From: Gracilibacillus salinarum
Lineage (GTDB): Bacteria; Bacillota; Bacilli; Bacillales; Amphibacillaceae
DNA: 64,000 bases
Direction: 5' to 3'
NCBI RefSeq assembly: GCF_022919575.1
Contig: NZ_CP095071.1
Coordinates: 3,668,001-3,732,000 of the forward strand
Shown: positions 60,087-64,000 of the stretch, piece after piece
Layout: the number at the start of each line of letters is the position of its first letter
How positions within the stretch are numbered: the first letter of the stretch is position 1
Notes under the pieces: model-generated
Told to the model about the DNA's origin: nothing
Database searches by the model: none
Seen by the model: the letters and a program-made list of their open reading frames with translations, nothing else
Made by a program: the position numbers and the translations under genes

Positions 60087-60893
60087 ATGATAGGACAGCA
60101 TATTTGGCAACATCGATCGCTGCCTGTTTTGGTTTGGATGTTAGGATTTTTCGTTGTATGGGAAGTAGCTTCATGGTTATTACTGGAAGTGATGGAAGCG
60201 CCCATGGCACAGTCCAAGCTTCCATACGTACATGAACTTATTGTTACATTTGTTGGTTATAGTGGTGTTCTTTATTCCGAAGGGATCGCAACCTTCTCTA
60301 ATGCAGCACTAGGCTTTCTGATTGGAACGGTGCTTGGCATTGGGCTGGCTGTACTTATGAGCATATCCAAATGGGTCGAACAAATGGCTTTTCCTTATGC
60401 CGTTGCATCTCAAATGATCCCGATTTTAGGGCTGGCACCTATTATCTATGGGATTATGAGAGATGAACAGCTGGCAAGAATTATTATTGCTGGTTACATT
60501 ACGTTTTTTCCTGTGGCAATTAATATGTTAAGAGGATTGCGAAGTATTGAGTCATCAGCACTTGATTTAATGTATTCCTTAGCAGCTAAGCCGACGGAGA
60601 TTTATTGGAAATTACGTTTCCCTGCGGCTTTGCCCAGTTTGTTCAGTGGTTTGAAAATAGCAGCTCCCTTAGCAGTGACAGGTGCGATCTTGGTCGAATT
60701 AATGGGCGCACAAAAAGGAATCGGCGTTATCATGTTGATGAATCTATATTATGGTCCCTCGCACACCTACATGTTCTGGTCGACAGTTGCAGTTGGTGCC
60801 TTACTAGGATTATTCAGTTTTTTATTTATTGGTTTAATAGAGCGTTTTGTATCACCATGGCAACCGGAATTCAGAGCTGGGGGTGATCGGTAA
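60087..60893 (+). CDS. ABC transporter permease (SsuC/ThiX type), subunit 1
   Basis: A 268-aa permease with about six membrane helices. The coupling loop is AKPTEIYWKLRFPAALPSLFSGLKIAAPLAVTGAILVELMGAQKGIG, and ASQMIPILGLAPIIYGIM is a second family block. It lies 3 bp after the ATPase gene and overlaps the next permease gene by one stretch of TAATG, so it is translationally coupled. It probably pairs with the second permease as a heterodimer. Confidence 0.9.
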   Translation: MIGQHIWQHRSLPVLVWMLGFFVVWEVASWLLLEVMEAPMAQSKLPYVHELIVTFVGYSGVLYSEGIATFSNAALGFLIGTVLGIGLAVLMSISKWVEQMAFPYAVASQMIPILGLAPIIYGIMRDEQLARIIIAGYITFFPVAINMLRGLRSIESSALDLMYSLAAKPTEIYWKLRFPAALPSLFSGLKIAAPLAVTGAILVELMGAQKGIGVIMLMNLYYGPSHTYMFWSTVAVGALLGLFSFLFIGLIERFVSPWQPEFRAGGDR

Positions 60894-61760
60894 TGCCAGA
60901 AAAATCTGCAGCGGAAAAAGTGTTGGAATGGTCTGATAAGCCAAGTAAAAGGATAGTAACTTCAAAAAAATCTGCTCAGGTTTCCAAAGAAAAAAGACGT
61001 TCATATGCATCGCTCTTATTACCCGTTATTGCTGGTGTTGTCCTGCTCTTTCTATGGGAAATGCAATTCCTTCATACTATTTTTCATTTGCAATTATATC
61101 AGTTGCCGATTCCTTCTGCGATTCTTGAAGCATTGATTGATAATTTGTCCCTGCTGTTAGGTTATGCAGGCTATACCATGACTGAAGCGGTCGTCGGCAT
61201 GTTAATTGGCTCTGCTACAGGTTTTGTCATTGCTCTGACGGCAACGGCATGGCCAAAGTGGGGAAGAGGGGGACTTCTGCTGGTAGCATCCTTAAATGCT
61301 GTACCTATTGTGGCTCTGGCACCGATCATGAATTTATGGTTTGGGTCTGGGATTGGTTCACGAATTGCCATAGTGACCGTGATTACCATGGCAGCAATGG
61401 CAATTAATGCCCATAAAGGAATGAGGATGGTATCGCCATTAGCACTTGATTTAATGCATTCATATGCGGCAAAGAAGGGAGACGTTTTCCGTTATTTGCG
61501 GATCATGAACAGCTTACCTTATGTCTTTCTCCGCACTAAAAATCAATACAACGGCAAGTATGATTGGTGCTATTGTAGGGGAGTTTTTCTTTTCTTCACA
61601 AGGTCTTGGCTATTTGCTCTCCAATTCAATTAAAGTGGCAAAAATGCCGCTGGGTTGGGCGTGCATTGTTGTCGCGGCAATATCAGGTGTGATTTTTTAT
61701 TTGGTGATTGAACGATTGGAGCATGTATTTTTGAAATGGCATACTTCTCATCGCGTGTAA
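60893..61760 (+). pseudogene. ABC transporter permease subunit 2, frameshifted
   Basis: The first frame gives SYASLLLPVIAGVVLLFLWE, then AVPIVALAPIMNLWFGSGIGSRIAIV and HSYAAKKGDVFRYLRIMNSLPYVF, as expected for the permease, and then turns to nonsense (LRTKNQYNGKYDW). The second frame continues SALKINTTASMIGAIVGEFFFSSQGLGYLLSNSI to a normal end. One extra base at about 61529 (in TTTCTCC) accounts for it. Without this subunit the importer would probably be dead, which makes a sequence error worth checking. Confidence 0.85.
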
Positions 61761-61832
61761 CAACTATCCATTCTTGAATGGTTGTCATATAAGTAACTTG
61801 GTTCAAAGACAAGGATAAGAGGGGGAAGTGTA

Positions 61833-62870
61833 ATGAAGAAGTATCGAAATCGTTTTGCAGCCATTTTGTTCATATTCGCACTATGTTTTGTTACGGCTTG
61901 TGGCAATGAAGATGCCTCGGGCGATACCGTAGAAGGAGGAGAGGAATTAATACCAGTAAAACTTCAATTAAAATGGGTACCACAAGCGCAATTCGCTGGT
62001 TATTACATGGCGATGGATCAAGGTTTTTATCAAGAAGAGGGGCTGGATGTCACAATTGTTCCAGGAGGGCCTGATATCGTTCCTGAGCAACAAGTGGCAA
62101 ATGGTGCAGCAGACATCGGTATTGGATGGGTGGCCAGTTTACTACCTCATCAGGAACAAGGATTACCGTTAGTTCAAATTGCACAAATTTATCAAAAAAG
62201 TGGTTTGGTATTAGTTTCGAAACAAGAAGCAGGAATTGAAACACCAGAAGATCTATCCGGTAAGAATGTAGGGAACTGGATGGGCGGAAATGAATTTGAA
62301 GTACTTGCACTGTTTGATAAGTATGAATTAGATCAGAATGCCGATTTATCTTTTGTTAAACAGGGATTTACGATGGATCAGTTTTTTGCAGATGAGATAG
62401 ATGCGGCATCCGCTATGACGTATAACAAATATCAAGTCGTCTTAGAAGAAGGATATGAAGAAAGTGACTTACATGTAATTGATATGAATGAAGAGGGAGT
62501 TGCGATGTTGGAAGATAACCTGTTTGCTAATACAGAGTGGTTAGGGGAAAACAAGGAAATCGCGGCAAAATTTGTTCGTGGTTCATTAAAAGGCTGGGAA
62601 GCTGCAATTGAAGATCCAGAAACAGCGGTAGACAGTGTAATGGCAGAGGCGGAAGCAGACAGTACAACGAGAGATCATCAGCTGAAAATGATGGAAGAAG
62701 TCGGGAAGTTGATATTGCCAGAAGGGTTTGACCCGGCAGACATCGGACAAATCAACGATGAGATGTTTAAACAAACAGCTGATATTGCATATGAGTATGG
62801 TGTTATTGAAGAACCAGCTAATTTAGAAAATGCCTATACGCATGAGATTATGGAGATGGTGGGTGAATAA
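61833..62870 (+). CDS. ABC transporter substrate-binding lipoprotein (NMT1/THI5-like)
   Basis: A 345-aa lipoprotein (VTACGN, cysteine near residue 23). The fold start VKLQLKWVPQAQFAGYYMAMDQGFYQEEGLDVTIVPGGPDIVPEQQVANGAADIGIGWVAS matches the NMT1/THI5-like family, which includes ThiY, a binder of pyrimidine precursors of thiamine. Given its place in the pyrimidine catabolic cluster, uracil, thymine, dihydropyrimidine or a related compound is the likely ligand; this is inference. AGAGGGGGAAG precedes the ATG. Confidence 0.9.
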   Translation: MKKYRNRFAAILFIFALCFVTACGNEDASGDTVEGGEELIPVKLQLKWVPQAQFAGYYMAMDQGFYQEEGLDVTIVPGGPDIVPEQQVANGAADIGIGWVASLLPHQEQGLPLVQIAQIYQKSGLVLVSKQEAGIETPEDLSGKNVGNWMGGNEFEVLALFDKYELDQNADLSFVKQGFTMDQFFADEIDAASAMTYNKYQVVLEEGYEESDLHVIDMNEEGVAMLEDNLFANTEWLGENKEIAAKFVRGSLKGWEAAIEDPETAVDSVMAEAEADSTTRDHQLKMMEEVGKLILPEGFDPADIGQINDEMFKQTADIAYEYGVIEEPANLENAYTHEIMEMVGE

Positions 62871-62904
62871 TTGAAAGTAGTAAAATAGGTGATGTGACAG
62901 AATA

Positions 62905-62942
62905 AAAACAGCCCTGGCAAATGTATATGCTGGGCTGTTTTT
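62905..62942. terminator. bidirectional terminator between ABC operon and SET gene
   Basis: AACAGCCC ... GGGCTGTTTTT with adjoining imperfect GGC/GCT pairing, flanked by A and T runs on both sides, between converging genes. Confidence 0.85.
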
Positions 62943-62951
62943 CGTCTAGTT

Positions 62952-63335
62952 TTATTCTTCATCACGGTCAAACCACAAAAGCTCTTTATCATCGACTTCA
63001 CCATTATAATTAATAAAAATTTCTTCTCCTGCCTTTATGTCGCGGTAGGCAAAGAAATTAAAGGTGTGATTTTCAAAGCTGATTTCGTACATGGCGTTTG
63101 GTTCATAGGAATGGTTGAACAGCATGCCATATCCTAATAGAATCGCTGAATGATGAAGTCCGTATTCAAAAGCATAATCAGCTAGCAACGTTTTTTCAAT
63201 ATGTTCATGTTCTTCATTCCTATAAGCAAGAACAGGAGCTTCGTGCAACAACTGTCCCTTTTTTATATGTTGTGTAGCAAAAACGCCTCTTGTGTAGTCT
63301 CCGCCACTAATCGGAGAAGTTTTGATTTCGATCAT
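62952..63335 (-). CDS. SET-domain protein
   Basis: A small protein of about 127 aa consisting of little more than a SET domain. GVFATQHIKKGQLLHEAPVLAY starts it. GMLFNHSYEPNAMYEI carries the NHS motif of the SAM and substrate pocket, and YRDIKAGEEIFINYNG holds the catalytic tyrosine region. It lacks pre-SET and post-SET zinc parts, as do other compact bacterial SET proteins. The target, presumably a protein lysine, is unknown. I start at the ATG at 63335; 14 upstream residues of the open frame precede any ribosome-like site (GGCAGG). Confidence 0.85.
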   Translation of the reverse strand: MIEIKTSPISGGDYTRGVFATQHIKKGQLLHEAPVLAYRNEEHEHIEKTLLADYAFEYGLHHSAILLGYGMLFNHSYEPNAMYEISFENHTFNFFAYRDIKAGEEIFINYNGEVDDKELLWFDRDEE

Positions 63336-63446
63336 AATATTTACCTGCCTGTCTGTTAAGATTATTGTGTAATTCATCTACTATAACATAATTCGTACAA
63401 AAGTTCCTATCTATAAAAAATGAATATGCGTTCGGTTGAATTGTGA

Positions 63447-63452
63447 TATAAT
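63447..63452 (+). promoter_or_regulatory. extended -10 promoter of the holin-like toxin gene
   Basis: TATAAT at 63447-63452 is preceded by TG and one base, making the extended form TGATATAAT. No good -35 was seen. Transcripts would carry a leader of about 60 bases. Confidence 0.6.
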
Positions 63453-63519
63453 GGAAAAAGGATAATGTTCTTTTTGGGAAGGTCGGCTAATCTCCTGACA
63501 AAAGAGGGGGGTGACGCTT

Positions 63520-63615
63520 TTGAATATGTATGAAAGTTTTATGGTACTATTTTCTTTTGGTACCTTCTTGATTGCATTACTTGCTTTGATTGTATCTATA
63601 ATCAAGCGTAAATAG
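63520..63615 (+). CDS. holin-like type I toxin peptide
   Basis: A 31-codon frame: start TTG at 63520, ribosome site AGGGGGGTGA at 63505-63514, ending SIIKRK. The peptide MNMYESFMVLFSFGTFLIAL and then LALIVSIIKRK is one membrane helix with a basic tail. This pattern resembles the putative holin-like toxins (Hol_Tox) and the TxpA/BsrG group of Bacillus. Such genes are type I toxins silenced by an antisense RNA that overlaps the 3' end. The following repeat structure supports this. An ATG at 63526 is an alternative start. Confidence 0.8.
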   Translation: MNMYESFMVLFSFGTFLIALLALIVSIIKRK

Positions 63616-63725
63616 ACCTCCCTATTTTAACCAATAAGTGAGCAGGTGAGGTCTATTCAGTCGATAGCAGATCTCCACTTATGGAACCGCTTATCCAGAA
63701 CTCGCAGTAGGCGCTGCGAGTTCTT
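63611..63725 (+). ncRNA. 3' structured region of the toxin locus, likely toxin/antitoxin RNA overlap
   Basis: AATAGACCTC (63606-63620 area) and GAGGTCTATT (63649-63658) form a long-loop stem that starts at the toxin stop codon, as in related holin-like toxin loci. A second hairpin, GAACTCGCAG ... CTGCGAGTTC with TTTATT (63699-63725), would terminate the toxin mRNA. The antitoxin RNA is expected on the minus strand across this region; its promoter was not identified with confidence. Confidence 0.55.
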
Positions 63726-64000
63726 TATTGTATGCATTACCTTAGTGTATTATAACAATAACTTTTGAAATTGTACATCGATATCATAAATAAGTCTTTA
63801 ATCTACATTTCATACCATTAAATGGATATTTTGAACGTTTTTCCTTTGCTGTCAGTTATTTTGTTTTACATAATTTACTTGCTATTCAAAAAAATATCTG
63901 TTATTATGAAATAGAATTATTTTTGTTCGGTCTCGGTACAGAGGAAGTTTACCTTTTATCTAAATTGAGCATTAATAGTATTAAAAAGTAGATTCAAGAT
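63726..64000. other. intergenic tail with a plausible promoter
   Basis: TTGCTA (63879-63884), 17 bp, TATTAT (63902-63907) could drive a plus-strand transcript leaving the window. No gene starts within the last 100 bp. Confidence 0.45.

Overview
The window is chromosomal DNA from a low-GC, spore-forming member of the Bacillaceae. The reasons are the Bacillus-type gene order yerA-yerB-yerC ... pcrB-pcrA-ligA-camS ... gatCAB ... dgkB-rlmCD, a spore-coat gene behind a sigma-K-like promoter, AGGAGG-type ribosome sites, lipoprotein signal peptides with AGC/ACG lipoboxes, and acidic extracellular proteins. A lone OpuA-type betaine-binding protein and the interspersed repeats would suit a halotolerant genus such as Gracilibacillus, Oceanobacillus or Virgibacillus; the genus is inference. 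No rRNA, tRNA, CRISPR array, transposase gene or phage module was seen.

Layout. 0-4.1 kb: small accessory genes, two of them broken (an Ig-like lipoprotein and a beta-lactamase-fold serine hydrolase). 4.2-9.7 kb: opuAC, a catechol-dioxygenase-like gene under a double-palindrome operator, an Asp-box protein with a membrane partner, and a DUF2252 protein. 9.6-12.4 kb: molybdenum genes moaB, moaC, modA, modB. 12.5-33.8 kb: the conserved yerA to rlmCD backbone (membrane lipid, DNA repair, Gln-tRNA amidation, diacylglycerol kinase, rRNA methylation), interrupted at 15.8-20.4 kb by an oxidoreductase gene, a 52-bp tandem repeat array, two repeat elements and ahpCF. 33.8-43.8 kb: accessory genes (P450, peptide transporter, a TPR/degenerate-GTPase protein, a methyltransferase with a terminator in its leader, a pyridoxamine-phosphate-oxidase-like gene with an in-frame TGA, a spore-coat gene) mixed with large fold-back repeats. 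44.0-48.4 kb: an aapJQMP-type amino-acid ABC operon with a frameshift in aapQ. 48.9-62.9 kb: a complete reductive pyrimidine catabolic cluster with its own ABC transporter and PucR-type regulator. 63-64 kb: a SET-domain protein and a holin-like type I toxin gene.

How genes work together. PreT/PreA reduce uracil or thymine, HydA opens the ring, the ureidopropionase releases beta-alanine (or 3-aminoisobutyrate), the aminotransferase makes the semialdehyde, and the CoA-acylating dehydrogenase gives acetyl-CoA (or propionyl-CoA). The ABC transporter probably imports the pyrimidine or a relative. Three promoters in this cluster carry the same roughly 20-bp motif 39-40 bp upstream of the -10 box, which looks like the binding site of the cluster's PucR-type regulator.

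Most notable: the shared three-promoter motif, three copies plus fragments of a long fold-back repeat family, two further repeat families, the 52-bp tandem array, the terminator between promoter and start codon of the methyltransferase gene, the degenerate dynamin-like GTPase, and five disrupted genes whose lesions could be real or sequence errors.
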